From Epiperipatus broadwayi (lineage: Eukaryota; Onychophora; Udeonychophora; Euonychophora; Peripatidae): 64,000 nt of DNA. The DNA is taken from the NCBI GenBank assembly GCA_028023455.1, contig JAQFVV010012477.1, positions 5,136,751-5,200,750 of the forward strand, read 5' to 3'. Below are positions 35,051-46,844 of the stretch, piece after piece. How positions within the stretch are numbered: the first letter of the stretch is position 1; each line of letters starts with the position of its first letter. The translations under genes and the position numbers were made by a program. Under the pieces are notes generated by a model that saw only the letters and a program-made list of their open reading frames with translations, searched no databases and was not told the origin of the DNA.

Positions 35051-37674
35051 TTATCCAAATTAACAGCAGTGCTGTTTATTTCAGAGAATCTGGTGCCAGT
35101 ATTGCAACAAGATTGTCCCAACACCAATACCTCTATAGAAGGACCAAAAACAATCCAGATCACAAATCCATATTGTTAGAGCATGAAAAGACAGTTGGCC
35201 ACACATTTCTGTCTACAACAGCTAGCATTGTATATATAAAAAAGAATCAATCTAAACACTAGAGGAGGCATGGCATATTTCCAACAATGCTAACTCCAAA
35301 AATAAAAAGAATCATGTTTTCCCTTCTCTAAAAAGTAGGACAGTTAACTTATTTTTATAAATTTACATAAAATTTACATTATTTCTGAACCCTCTCACTC
35401 ACTAATCATTGCTATGAGTAAGATATAAAAATTAAGATATCGAAAGCTGCTGAGCATACTATAATACAACTTTTATCCTTAACATTTCCTTACTCAGCAT
35501 TCCTAGCGCTTATATAAATTACAATTGTGTAGATAAAGTAAACCAATATAATATAGACTCACTATAATATGAAATTCTTTCCATATATATGTATGTATTA
35601 AAACAAAATAAGCTTTTAATATATGAAGTTGATTCTATCATTTGGCATGACTGAGAGGGATTGCTTATAATAACTAATTAAAGTTTTAAATTTATTTATA
35701 TAATCTTAAAGTATTAGAATAATAAATTTCATCTATTTTGTTTATTTCAGTTCAGTTTTATTAGATTAAATATTATATTTGTGATTTTCTACAATATAAA
35801 ATAAAAATAATAATTAATATTACATATATTTGTACACGCTTTATTCTATTATTGTTACTAATTATAAAATAGTTAATCGTTGCAAAATATAAACTATTAA
35901 TTTAATTTATATAATGAATAACGTCCAAAGAAATAAAATGACAACATACAATAACATTAATATTTTTTATTTTAATTCTACTCAAAGTTTCTTAACTATT
36001 TTTTTTTATTATGTATATGTGAGCATATTTATAACAAAAGTTCTATAATATATAATTTATAAAAATATATAAAACATTTGCTGCTTGCAATATAGCAGAT
36101 ATATTTATAAATTGTACAATTGATAAAATAAAACGTATTGTTAATACTATAAATTAATTTGATCAAATAAAATATATATTTCAGCAATATATTTTCTATA
36201 GCTACATTCAGTTAGATGAACACTATCAATTGTATAATTTACATATATACATAAATTAAATATCAATAAATTCAGCTGTCAGGAAATTTTTCACTCAGTA
36301 TAATGTGTATTATTTATCTGCTTTAATATTTACAATAAGTAAAATATTTCATGACATTTAAATCATTTGTAATAAATTATAAATATACAAAAAATCGTAA
36401 ACTCTTTTCAAAAATAATATATAATAGAATAAACAATATTATAAAACAAATAATTTGATTTTTCAGACTGTTAAATCTCAATATCACATTTGTTATCTTA
36501 TCGATGAAGTGTATTTATCTAATTGTTGGTAATTCTCTTCCTTCAATTAACTATATCATATGAAGACATGACTAAAATGAAATAATTTTAACATAGACAA
36601 GAGAAAAATTAGATAAATCTGAGAAAATATTAATTTATTCACATCCTATCTGTAATAAACTAAGTCTTCACAAATATTGCAATTTAATAGCATAAGCACT
36701 TTTTATCATTATCTTTCAATGTTCAACACACCCATAGAGATAACACATAAGTTTTAAAAATGTGTTCCTATATATATTGTACCAGTCGAAAATGTATGTC
36801 CATTCACCAAGATTTAGAATCTAAGCAAAAGTACCCCAAATCCAATCATGCCCAAGATACACAGGTGAGGAGCAATCATGAATTCTACCCTATTTGCCCA
36901 TTCCCCAAATCTATAACACTATGGACAACACCCAATAGTGATACTACATAAATTAATTATTTCCAGCCTCAGTGCTACATTGTTTTGCATGAGAACTTGG
37001 ATGATGATGATGATGAGAGATTGAGTGAACCCAAGATATTAAGTTAAAAATACATAAATATAAATATTATTAAGGAGATTCGAACAACTGGATTAAAGTT
37101 TAAAAATATAAATATTTATTTTGACAAAAATTCAAGATTTTATATATGTAATGAACTTCATGCAGTTTAAACTATTATTTTAGCTACAAATATTTGACAA
37201 TCTTTATACAATTATTATATTTTAATAGATATCAATTTAGTGCGGTGGTTACAATACTGAATGTATATTTAAAATAGATTTTTATTCAAAGTTACAAAAA
37301 AGCAAATTTATCTAGGTCATTGGCAGACGTTTATATATTAAGACACATATGACAATAACAGAGTTTTACTGTTTGGACAACATTAATGGGATGTCCTTGG
37401 CATTGGATACATAATTTTATTTTCATTTATTGAATTTATTTATAACACTAAAATGAGGCTACATTGTGATCGAAATCTACTTAAAACATTTATTTATTAA
37501 ACATTTTCAACATTTAACTAAATAATATTGCGAATTGTATCAATACAGGAATTGATTATTTCAATAAAGGGGAGAGCAGCTTCATGAGAGGTTGGATCTA
37601 AACTCCAACTAAAATATTACAAGGAAAAAAACGTTTCATTATTACACATCATTATTATTTATTTTGTCAAACAG
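35051..37674. other. A+T-rich DNA, nothing recognised
   Basis: No supported coding region or repeat family. Confidence 0.5.
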
Positions 37675-37891
37675 GCTAAAAGAAAAACGAACTATAAGAA
37701 ATTGTGGTGCTAGCATAAGAGCAGAATATTTGTGGATCCAATATTTTGATGTGCTTTATCATAGTATAGAAGAAAACAGTCTAGCCAACTTGCCACCCCC
37801 ACATTTTGTGAAATTGGCTGACAAAGGGTGCTTGGACAAGATGCAATGGGCCAAACTTTGCTGGAATTATTCCATGCATTGCTCTCATTAC
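37675..37891 (+). CDS. Candidate internal exon of an unidentified cellular gene
   Basis: A 217-bp stretch stays open and has coding-like composition, much richer in G+C than its flanks. It is bounded by a good acceptor (pyrimidine-rich TTATTTTGTCAAACAG before 37675) and a strong donor (GTGAGT from 37892). Translation starts with the third base of a split codon: LKEKRTIRNCGA, then EYLWIQYFDVLYHSIEE, LPPPHFVKLADKGCLDKMQW and LCWNYSMHCSHY, ending in phase 0. No internal stop. I do not recognise the protein family. No transmembrane segment or repeat is evident. Neighbouring exons were not found within the window. The fit of both splice sites to the edges of the open region makes a real exon more likely than a transposon piece. 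Confidence 0.6.
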
Positions 37892-38659
37892 GTGAGTATA
37901 TATATATGTATATAATCCAGGGACATTAATTGCCCTGTTTATGACCTGAAATGAAGGTGAGATGACTCAGGTATTCCAATGCACATTTCTAGATAAAGCT
38001 TAATAACATGAAGAATGGCCTATGCTAACAACGCTATTATAATAATATAAAACCATTGGATTTAAAGACTAAATATAAAGCCTTAAGTAGTTTAACAAAT
38101 ATGTAATGACATGCTAAAATAATGACCCGTATAAGATAGAATCATTAATCAACAGTTAAAACTATAATTAATGAAGTGTGCATTCCTCCCCCTTCTTGAA
38201 TAAATCCTATTTTAACATATAAAAAAACTATCCCAGATTGAAAAGTATTTATATCATTTTGTATAATTTTATGGTAAAATATATTTTAAAAAAACAACAA
38301 CAATGTATATTCATTTTACAAGAAAAACTCAGTCTTATGAACTATTTAGAAATAAATAAATGAGGACTCATTAATTCCCCTCCTTTTCTAAGTTCATAAG
38401 ACCGGGTTTGATTGGCATTTACAAATAAAAGTTTAATAAAAAATATAAAAATCTCATTAAAAATAAATTATACCCACACTAAATTATAAAAAAAATAAGA
38501 AGCTTGAGTTGGATAAAATATTTCATAATAGTATTAATTTGATAGAAAAAAATCAATATAAAGAAAATAATGATTAATTTAACATACTCAATGATTAGTG
38601 AGTTAAAAGAGATTCAAAATATACAGAAAACATTAAAGAGATAAGACTTCTTTAGACTT
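37892..38659. other. Intron-like or intergenic A+T-rich DNA
   Basis: A short AT microsatellite follows the donor site; nothing else is recognised. Confidence 0.4.
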
Positions 38660-38840
38660 GTTACCTCTGGATTGTATGGAATAACATAGGCATGAGTCTT
38701 CTGTGGCAGGCAGCATTCTTTAACATGTCTTGGCCTCGGCGGTTCTTTAATGGCATGGGGACACTTGAGTGGTAGAAGCTACATCTCTGCATGGTGAAGA
38801 GTGGAGTTGAATATGGAGGAGTAGGCAGCTGAGGCCTCTC
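38660..38840 (-). pseudogene. Unidentified coding-like island, minus strand
   Basis: A G+C-richer patch reads in one minus-strand frame as EASAAYSSIFNSTLHHAEM, a TAG, then LLPLKCPHAIKEPPRPRHVK, ECCLPQKTHAYVIPYNPE. It is followed by GTAACA, a possible donor. A second minus frame is also open over about 60 codons. Composition and residue content look like real coding sequence. The internal stop suggests a pseudogene, or an exon starting after a TAG acceptor. No family recognised. Confidence 0.35.
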
Positions 38841-39289
38841 AAAAATTACCCAGATGTGAAGTCGGTTAACGACTATTGATCCAACTCTGACACAATAGAT
38901 TTTTGGCCCTATTTATACAAATTTTTAGTTATGCAAATAATGTTTTTAATTAAACTTCTTAACTCTTAATTAATCCTTAATTTACAGAAATATTTTATCT
39001 ATTGTTAGTGGAGATGGAATCATTAAATAACTGTCCAAGAATAAATTCCAATTTATTTCCAGATTAGAAATAGATTTGATAAAAATGTTAACCGCTAACT
39101 AAAATCAATTAGCTTTGTTTTAAATTTTACTTTAATTTAAAAATTCATTTTTTAATCATGAAACAAAATAATGTTCCTGCCCCTTTAATTATTTTTGAAC
39201 AGTCAGTGATTGCATCTTCCATCTTGAATTTTTATGTAGTTTTATAAGTAAATTTTATAAAGAAAATTTATAAAGGAATATGTAATATT

Positions 39290-39712
39290 GCATTTTACAC
39301 ACCTCCTACATTAAACAAATTAAGAAATAACTCCAAAGATAAAACCTCATTTATAAATAAAAATTGTGTCATTTATAAATGGATATGTAGGTGTGGCAGT
39401 AGATATATAGGTGAATCTAGATGTATGTTGGAAAAAAGAACTAAAGAACATTTGCTATTATTAAAACAAGTTCAGAAATTGAAACAAAATTGCATAGTGG
39501 ATAATAATATTTCAGCATCTGTTTTTTACGACCATAATAAATCATGTATTTATGGTTTTGACTTCAATTTTAACAGTGTAAAAATATTGCAAATTGAAAA
39601 AAATAACAATAAAAGAAAAATAAAGAAAGCTATGCTAATATACAAATATAAACATGACTTAATTAACAGGAAAACAGCAAACATTAAGATCATAGAATTG
39701 TGGGAAAGTTAG
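39290..39712 (+). pseudogene. Penelope-like element: GIY-YIG endonuclease remnant
   Basis: PLEs encode a reverse transcriptase fused to a GIY-YIG endonuclease that nicks target DNA. Before the first ATG at 39425 the same frame already reads YKWICRCGSRYIGESRCM, the IC.C / RYIGES signature of that domain. The ATG-started frame continues LEKRTKEHLLLLKQ, then FYDHNKSCIYGFDFNF, VKILQIEKNNNKRKIKKAM and KTANI, ending at 39710. The order (YIGET-like motif, RLKEH-like helix, H..FDF, E...R..E/K) fits PLE GIY-YIG. The catalytic domain start is fused to no RT here: sequence upstream of 39290 does not read as RT, so the copy is 5'-truncated. A hammerhead-bearing inverted repeat follows 160 bp downstream. 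Confidence 0.75.
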
Positions 39713-39957
39713 CATTTCAAAGCTTTAGTTGACACAGATTATTGAGAAAATCGAAAGCACTCCTAAGTTGATAAAAATTTTAATTATTTAATTACTGTAT
39801 TTATAAATATTCAGTTATATAATTATGTATATTATTTTAAAAATACAGACCTCGAATATTATTATATGTATTCACTAGAGGGAGCTTACCAATAGCCCCA
39901 ATCAAACCTTCATTTATAAGTGTCAAAAGAAAAAGAATTCAAAATCTTTATTGGAAA

Positions 39958-40022
39958 GTCCTCATTTGCAGACCAATTGGTTTTGAGCTTATGGGTCACA
40001 TTAGTGAGGAACTAGGACTCCA
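39958..40022 (-). ncRNA. HR-C hammerhead-like core, left arm
   Basis: Minus strand: AGTCCTAGTTCCTCA, CTAATG (mutated CTGATG), CCATAAGCTC, AAAACC-AATT-GGTC, TGCAAATGAGGACT. Stem III is the self-complementary ACCAATTGGT, followed by C as the cleavage base. The outer stem I pairs AGTCCT with AGGACT perfectly. The G of GAAA and G5 of the core are mutated. Confidence 0.5.
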
Positions 40023-40037
40023 GACAGTAGAAGTGTA

Positions 40038-40104
40038 TGGAGTCCTAGTTCCTCAATGAGGTCTGCCATAAGCTCAAAAACAATTGGTCTGGGTATGAGT
40101 ACTT
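40038..40104 (+). ncRNA. HR-C hammerhead-like core, right arm
   Basis: AGTCCTAGTTCCTCA, a core that has lost two bases (AATGAG), CCATAAGCTCAAAA, ACAATTGGTC, then TGGGTATGAGTACT. Inner stem I CTCA/TGGG can form. It is decayed but aligned with the left arm. Confidence 0.45.
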
Positions 40105-40669
40105 TCCAATAGAAATTTTAAATTCTTTCTCTTTTGGCATTTATAAATTAAAGCTTGATTGGGGCTATTGGTAAGCTCCCTCTAGTGAACATTTTAATAC
40201 AAGCTTAAAAGCAAATTGCACAATTTGTGTCTTGTTTTATTTATTATTATATATACATATAAATAAATTCCACCTTTATATTAAAAGGAGATTGCCTTGA
40301 CAATAGTTTGAAATTGTTGATTGTTATTGATATTGGCATTGTCTAAGTGTTGACTGGCTTTTAATGATTATTTACAAGCCCATTTAGCTTTGGGCATTAT
40401 TACACACACACACACATATATATATATAATTTCAGATGATCCAGTTTTTACTCCCAAATGAATGCAAAAACAACAAATGAAGGCTACAGATATCTGCAAA
40501 AGAGTAAATGTAACATAAAATAATTGAAATGCTGTTGGACTATGACAAGAAATATAGCTAGTAAAAAGGTAGTTAATGAAAGTGATTTTTTTGGAAAAAA
40601 ATTAATCTGTTGAAAATAGGAAATACTTATTGTTGTTATTACTATTTTTAATTACAATAGTGTGTACTT

Positions 40670-40935
40670 TGGTATTAATGCTGCAACATGGAACATGCAT
40701 TAAACCTACTTTGCATGTTCACATTCATATCAATCTGCTGATAACTTTATAATCTTGTGATCTGACCAAAATAATGTGTACACAGATCTTGTACATGACT
40801 TGTCATGGCAAAAAAAAGAATGTGTACACAGATCTTGAACATGTTATTTTGGCAAGAATTACAAAGTTATCGGGAGGTTGATATGAACGTGAACAGACAC
40901 AGTAGGTCTAATACATGCTCCATGTTGTAGAACTA
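40670..40935. repeat. Foldback element with internal direct repeat
   Basis: CTGCAACATGGAACATGCAT near 40681 mirrors ATGCTCCATGTTGTAG near 40915. Pairing continues through ATATCAATCTGCTGATAAC against GTTATCGGGAGGTTGATAT. The centre holds two direct copies of AATGTGTACACAGATCTTG (about 40772 and 40819). No ribozyme core was found. Confidence 0.65.
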
Positions 40936-42710
40936 AAAATAAGTAAAAGTAAAAAAAATAGTAAAACATAATAAGTATATAGATCATTTTCAATAACAAA
41001 TGCATTAAGATATTTACATTGTCAACATTAGTAAGTTTCCCAAAAAATGTACGACTTTCAACATTAACACATTGATTGCTAAGTTCGAGTTGCAGGATTC
41101 TATTTTTAATAGTGTATTTTCCTTATTTTTAACATTAAAATTACAATTTTGTGCTTTCTTTAAAGATTAAAAAAGTTTCATAAGATGCTGCCCTCTCTTG
41201 AATTATTTTACAAGTAAAAATCAATAAAACTGTCATTAAAGATTTAACAAAAGATGCAGCACTGCCCATTCTTATTTCTGATTGGCTGTTACATTTCAAC
41301 AACAAAGAAAATGGATTGTCAATAACTAAAGAGTTACAATTTCTTTTCATTCATTTCAAAAATGATAAACGGATGTTTTAGACTATTTTAACAGTATTTT
41401 TTGACAAATTATAAATTATTTTGATAAAATATGTTAAAAATAAAATTATTTTAGAAAAATAGTTAAGTGTTTAGCAAAAATTATTTATTTTTCAGCACAT
41501 AAAATTGACAAAAAAAAATCACTGATGTCACAACAATGTCAGCAAGACTTTTTGGTTGGTGAGTAATGTTCATTTCAGATTTTCCACTATCAAATAGTTT
41601 AATAATTATAAATAAAAAATTATTTTTGGAAAAACTTTCATTCACTTTTCTAACTTGACAAATTATTAATATACTTTTTACAAATGAAACTAAAGTGAAT
41701 ATAATATTAAAAGATGAATATATTTTGACACTTGAGTTTGTGAGTTGACCAATTAGAAGTTTAGAGTTTTACCTCACTCAGCCAATAAAATTAATCACCA
41801 GTGAATAAGTTAACAAGTTTTAAAAAATAAATGTGAATTGCAACAGTAACAACTTTTAAGAATGACATTTAAAATAAAATTTCAACATTAATAAGTTTCC
41901 AAAAAAAAATAAATAAAAATGCGACTTTCACAAATATATGCAATTTTCAACATTAACAAGCTTCAAAAATAAAAAAAACAAATCTGAATTTCAACACAAA
42001 TAATTTTTAAGAATGACATTTAAAATAAAAAATAAAATGTGATTTGTGATATTACAATAATAATGCCATTAATCAAAAAAACAGAGTTAGTTTAAATATA
42101 CACCAAACAAATAGTAAATGATTTTGATTTTTAGGTAATTTGGATAAAATACATTAACTATATTCCTATGACACTTATCATGTAATATATAACAGGAATT
42201 TACACATTAAAAACAAAGTTTTCACATATACTGTACTATTACCTCAGAAAATGGAGATCCACAGTAAAAATTTTTGCTCCAAAAATGTACCACATGATTG
42301 CAAAGTATGCTGGGATTTTCAGAGAAGTGCTAATAATCATCTTTTTTTATATAAAGAAATTAAACCAAAAGTACAAGAAATAAAATAAAGTACATATTAA
42401 TTATTAAACTTTTATTACATTTTTATTTATCCTGGCACTTATCAGAAAGAAATCTAGATAATAACTAAAAATACCAAAGTATTACAAAAAAAATCACGTT
42501 GATTAAATAAAAAACATGTTTTCGTGTATACTTGCAGGGATTATTTTCTTTTAACTTGACATCATCATGGCATTACATACATATTGTGGATGTGAAAAGG
42601 CCTCCTAGCTTTCCTACATTGCAGCTTTAATACTAAAGTACTCAGTAGTGATATTTAATGTTTCAAGAATATTTTCACTATTTGACTTGTGCTTTGACGA
42701 AATCCATGTA
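40936..42710. other. Diverged internal repeats, unidentified
   Basis: Blocks such as AAGAATGACATTTAAAATAAA and TTTCAACATTAATAAGTTTCC recur between 41020 and 42040 with variation, suggesting a decayed repeat. An open minus frame at 41141-41350 is not convincingly coding. ATGTCAGCAAGACTTTTTGG followed by GTGAGTAA at 41537-41569 looks like a short first exon but stands alone. Confidence 0.35.
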
Positions 42711-42790
42711 AAACAACATATATATATATATATGATGGAGAATATGTTTAAAACAACATATATATATATATATGATGGAGAATATGTTTT
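42711..42790. repeat. 40-bp tandem duplication, two copies
   Basis: AAACAACATATATATA...GATGGAGAATATGTTT is present twice in immediate succession, with identical AT-run length. Confidence 0.9.
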
Positions 42791-43084
42791 TTTTTATTAA
42801 ATACATTGTTAATATAAAAATCTCCCTGCATTGAATAGTATTTTAATATTAATTGGTGTATTTGATTTAATACATATATATAAACTATTAATCAATCTTA
42901 AACAAAACTGATATCAAACAAGGTTTTTAGTATTTATTTGAACTCTATCAAGATGTCTCTTTTTTTACATTCACCTGAAATCTATTCTATAGCAACTCCT
43001 TCAGAGAATATCATTCAAATTATAATAAATTTAAAAAATTAAATTTAAAATGCATATATTTTAAATTTATTATAATTTGAATAA

Positions 43085-45190
43085 TGCTATTAGATGGAGT
43101 TACTGTAGAATAGTTTTCATAAAATAAATTGAATGAGGCAGGGAATAAGTTGAAAAGTGGAAAGGCTAGAGGTTTAGATGGATAAGCAGCAGAGATGGTG
43201 AAGAATTTGGAAAATAAGATAAAATTAAATCTATTATCATGTCTTAATAAGATGGCGCAGAAGACAAAATTTCCAGATAGCAGGAATACTAGAAGAGTGA
43301 GGCTATTATTAAAGGAAAGTGTAAGGATCATATAAAGATAAATAATTATAGACTAGTAGGAGTAATATTAGGGTTTTATAAAGTTTTTGCATACATGGTG
43401 GCTAGAAGAATTGCAAAATGGATGGAATAAAATAATATAGTGGGGGAATTGGAAAAAGGTTTTAGAAATGATAGGCATATAGGAGATAGGTTATTTATAG
43501 TCACACAACTTATAGATATAAGTAGAAATATAGGTAGGTAGTTATATGTGGTCTTTATAACTATAGAGAAAGCATATGATAGAGTAAATAGAAATAGATT
43601 ATAGGTAAGTTTAAAAAATTTGGGAATGAATGAAACTTTGGTGGATCTTGTTAAGATTGTATGAAAATAATTATTATATGTATCAATTAGGAAATATAAA
43701 ATCAGTTACAATTAAAAATGGGGTGGAACTATGGCAAGGATGTCCTATGTCAATTATTTTGCTTTTGTTATATTTTAGAGACATGGAGAGAGCAATAGAA
43801 AGACTAGAAAGAGGGTAGAAATACCATTAATAGTTGTCAAGGGAGTGTATATATTATCAAGTCTTTTATTTGCTGAGGATATCTTTTTGTGCAAGAAAAA
43901 ATAGTGATGTTATACTGAAGATGTACACAAGAGTAGACAAAGAGATTGTGATTAAAATTAGTGAAGAAAAATCAAAAGTAATGATGGTAAATGCTGAGGA
44001 AAGAAAAGAGAAAGAATTTTTATTGGGGAATATGAAGTTAAAAGTGGTAAATAAGTATAACTATTTGGGAATCATCTTATGTAATCAGAGGAATTGCTTG
44101 GATGAATGGGAGAAAAAATGATAAATGAAGCAAAAAAAGAAAGAACTGATAATGAAATTGACAGTGTTTTCATATAATAAATATATTGCAGCAAGAATTG
44201 TTTGAAAGGAAGTGGCAGTAGCAAAATCAACTTATAGTAATGATGTATTATGTGTTAGTAAAGGGATGTTAGATTACTTAGAAAAAACACAAGAAGTAGT
44301 GAAACTTTTATATAATAGTTTGTAGGCTTTTTTATATTATAATTTCTGCAGACTAAGTGCTTGCAGAGCCCTTGTTACTCCATAATCAAAGGAGAAGTAG
44401 GAAAACATATATTAGATGCAGATGTGTGGATAATAAAGGAGGCAATTCCAAGAGAAATAAGATGGTCAAGTTTTATATGAGAGATGCAAAAAGCAGAATG
44501 AAAATGCTCAGTAGATTGCAATTTATGGATAAAAGTGAATAATCAAAACAGTATTTTAATTGGGTTATAAGTAACAGGCAGACAACAAAAAGGGTCAGAA
44601 AGATAGTATGGTATGCAGACGATTTGAATAAAGACTTTATATTAATATACTTGTACAAAAGGTGGGATGATTGTGTTAAGAGGATTGTTGAATGTTATAG
44701 TAGCAAAGAATGGGATAGAAGAGTAGATGCATTAATAAAAGTAGGGAGCTTAAGAGTTGGAGAACTGCTATGGAGAGTAAAACAAGTTTAAATATATATA
44801 AAACCAAACAGAATATTGGGTGTAAATTATTTTACAATAATAGCAAGAAAAAATAGTTTACAATTTAATGCTCAAACAGGATCATTAGCAATAAGGGAAA
44901 ATACACACAAATGGAGAAATATAGATGATTTAGTCCACAAGTTATATAAGGAAGACATGGAAAATATTAAGCATCTGCTAATACAATGTAAATGTTTACA
45001 AACAGAAAAAGTACAAATAATGATGTTGTGGAAGCATAAATATAAACAAAGTGATTATACAGAAAGTGTGTTCTTGGTTTTTATGCTGAGTTTGGAAAAA
45101 GATAAGGGGAATCTAGATATAAAGGTCATAGAGTGGACAAAGATGATGCCATGGAAATGGGGTGGAGCAGGATAGAGAATAATGTGGGAA
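43085..45190 (+). mobile_element. Dead non-LTR retrotransposon, reverse-transcriptase remnant
   Basis: The plus strand reads in changing frames: SGKARGLDG near 43160, NNYRLVGVI and VARRIAKWME near 43345-43420, and GFRNDRHIGDRLF near 43460. Motif A (IEKAYDRVNRN) lies near 43563-43595 and VELWQGCPMS near 43730. The catalytic box is mutated to AEDIFL near 43875. EEKSKVMMVN and YNYLGI lie near 43960-44065. The C-terminal frame at 44816-45175 includes ENIKHLLIQCK, part of a zinc-binding-like motif. Many stops break it. A short CCATATCACA repeat at 45285-45300 may be its 3' tail. The clade is not assigned. Confidence 0.7.
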
Positions 45191-45943
45191 AATTTTAAAG
45201 TGGGAAATGGAAAGGTAAGGTGACCAACAAATTTTTCTGGGCATAGTGGCTGAGAAATACCTGACTTCGATAAAGGAGAAGCCATATCACACCATATCAC
45301 ATGAGATTATAAAAAAGGAGATATATTGATAGGGTTCTTTTTAAAAAAAATACGTAGTTTTATTTATTTTTAAATTGTTTATTATCAATTTGTTTAAGAT
45401 TGATTAATATTTTAAATAGCTGGACTGATGGATGATTGTGATAGGATTGAGCTAAAAGTGAAAGATGCACTGATAAAAATCCCAAAAAATTATTGCATAT
45501 ATATATATATTAAATCAAATATAGCAATTCAAAATTAAAATACTGTTGAACACAGAGAGATTTTTATATCAATATTCAATTGGAAAACTGAATTTAATTT
45601 TAAAAAAATTCTCCTAGGTACATATTGTTTTATATCGATTTTATTAAAGTACAAATAATGAAAATATTTTGGAAACATTAACAATCAAATTGCATATGTT
45701 AATAATAACAAAATAATATAATACAAATATAACACACTTAAAATATCTTAATTAATATCAATATTAATATAGTTAAATATAATTACAGTACCTTGCACAC
45801 CATATTCATAATTTATATTCATATTATTGTCTATACTAAACTTGATGTAATTAGAAGGGAACTGAAATTAACTATATATATATATAAAAGATGGATCAAT
45901 TGATAAGTTATTTTTTTTGAAATTAACTATATATATATATAAA

Positions 45944-46000
45944 AGATGGATCAATTGATAAGTTATGGTTTAGCATAAAATATGTCTATTGGAGATTATT
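45944..46000 (+). ncRNA. HR-A hammerhead-like core, decayed
   Basis: GATCAA, TTGATAAG (mutated CTGATGAG), stem II relic, ATAAAATATGTCTATTGGAGATTAT. Recognised by alignment with the core 540 bp downstream. Confidence 0.45.
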
Positions 46001-46392
46001 TATCTTTTTTACATACATGCGGTAATGTGTATCAGTTGTATAATATGAAATGGATAGCTATAGGGAGCTTGAAATTCTGAGTTCAAATCCCTTCTAATTA
46101 CATTAAGTTCAGGATAGACAATATACTTGCATTTAAATATCACATATTCAGCTTGTATTCTGCCCATTCTTCTTCTGTGTATTTAAATTGACATATTAAA
46201 GTTCTATATGTGAGGGATCAGAGTGACTTAGTCAACATGGATATGGTAAATATATTGGGATCAATAATGGCTTTGAGTGTTTCATCATTAGATTTTCAAT
46301 GATATGGATGGCTGAAGAGTTGGAAGGTGGAGAAGATTGAACTCTGTCATTAAAGTTTAAAGATTTACTATCTTAATATAAACTTAGTACTG

Positions 46393-46394
<2 letters not shown>

Positions 46395-46470
<76 letters not shown>
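46395..46470. repeat. (TA)n microsatellite within HR-A
   Basis: About 75 bp of almost pure TA lies just upstream of the second core. Confidence 0.95.
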
Positions 46471-46474
<4 letters not shown>

Positions 46475-46479
46475 GGGAG

Positions 46480-46542
46480 ATGATGACCTGGACCAACTGA
46501 TGAGTTCTATTTCAGTATGAAATATGGATATTGGAGATCATT
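46480..46542 (+). ncRNA. HR-A hammerhead-like core, best-preserved catalytic boxes
   Basis: The outer stem I strand ATGACCT is followed by a GGA bulge, CCAA (46493-46496), CTGATGA (46497-46503) and a degenerate stem II. GAAA (46519-46522), TATGGAT and A46530 come next, then TTGG (46531-46534) pairing with CCAA. AGATCAT pairs with the outer strand with one mismatch. With A15.1-U16.1 closing a 2-bp stem III, the predicted cleavage triplet is ATA. Core boxes are complete; stem II is damaged. Confidence 0.6.
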
Positions 46543-46770
46543 AATTTTTTTCACATGTATGTGGTCATGTGTATTAGTTGAATAAGATGGAGTGGATAGC
46601 TGTAGGGAGCCTAAATGTCTGAATTCAAATCCCTTCTAAATATATATGTTTTTTAAACTAAATGTTGGGAAGTAATACAAAATAATGCATGGTTTAATCC
46701 AAAAACTACTTTATTTACTTCATTTAATTGTGAAAACATTAAATAATATATATATATTTCAATTTTGAAA

Positions 46771-46771
<1 letters not shown>

Positions 46772-46810
<39 letters not shown>

Positions 46811-46840
46811 CCATATATATATATATATATATATGGATTT
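46772..46840. repeat. (TA)n runs with inverted AAATCCAT/ATGGATTT
   Basis: A TA run is followed by AAATCCAT, another TA run and ATGGATTT, forming a perfect A+T-rich hairpin at 46807-46840. Confidence 0.9.
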
Positions 46841-46844
46841 TAGC

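Larger units (their letters stand above)
39871..40190. repeat. HR-C inverted pair downstream of the PLE endonuclease
   Basis: The left end TTCACTAGAGGGAGCTTACC mirrors GGTAAGCTCCCTCTAGTGAA at the right end. Pairing continues through most of each 150-bp arm (AATAGCCCCAATCAA against TTGATTGGGGCTATT). Both arms contain a hammerhead-like core. Its position just after the GIY-YIG frame fits a pair of inverted PLE terminal repeats. Confidence 0.75.
45864..46655 (+). repeat. HR-A tandem array, two units, plus strand
   Basis: Two head-to-tail units share the order: ribozyme-like core, TTGGAGAT, CACATG-containing block, GATGGAGTGGATAGCTATAG-like block and a B-box-like GAGTTCAAATCCC. Then come TTCAGC..TCTGCCCATTCTTC, a GTGTATTTAAAT block, and AAAGTTTAAAGATTTACTA before the next core. 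Core-to-core distance is about 550 bp, including a long AT run. A 55-bp piece containing the start of the first core is duplicated at the left edge. Confidence 0.75.

Noticed and set aside
36760-36951. Plus-strand frame of 63 codons with slightly higher G+C content
   Set aside because: No splice signals or recognisable domain. The following GAT run suggests a decayed repeat instead.
40670-40935. Hammerhead in the 40.7-kb foldback (GCTGATAAC)
   Set aside because: No GAAA box, no stem II and no return strand for stem I were found.
41537-41569. ATGTCAGCAAGACTTTTTGG followed by GTGAGTAA, a possible short first coding exon
   Set aside because: Only eight codons, no partner exon or promoter evidence, and it lies within a region of diverged repeats.
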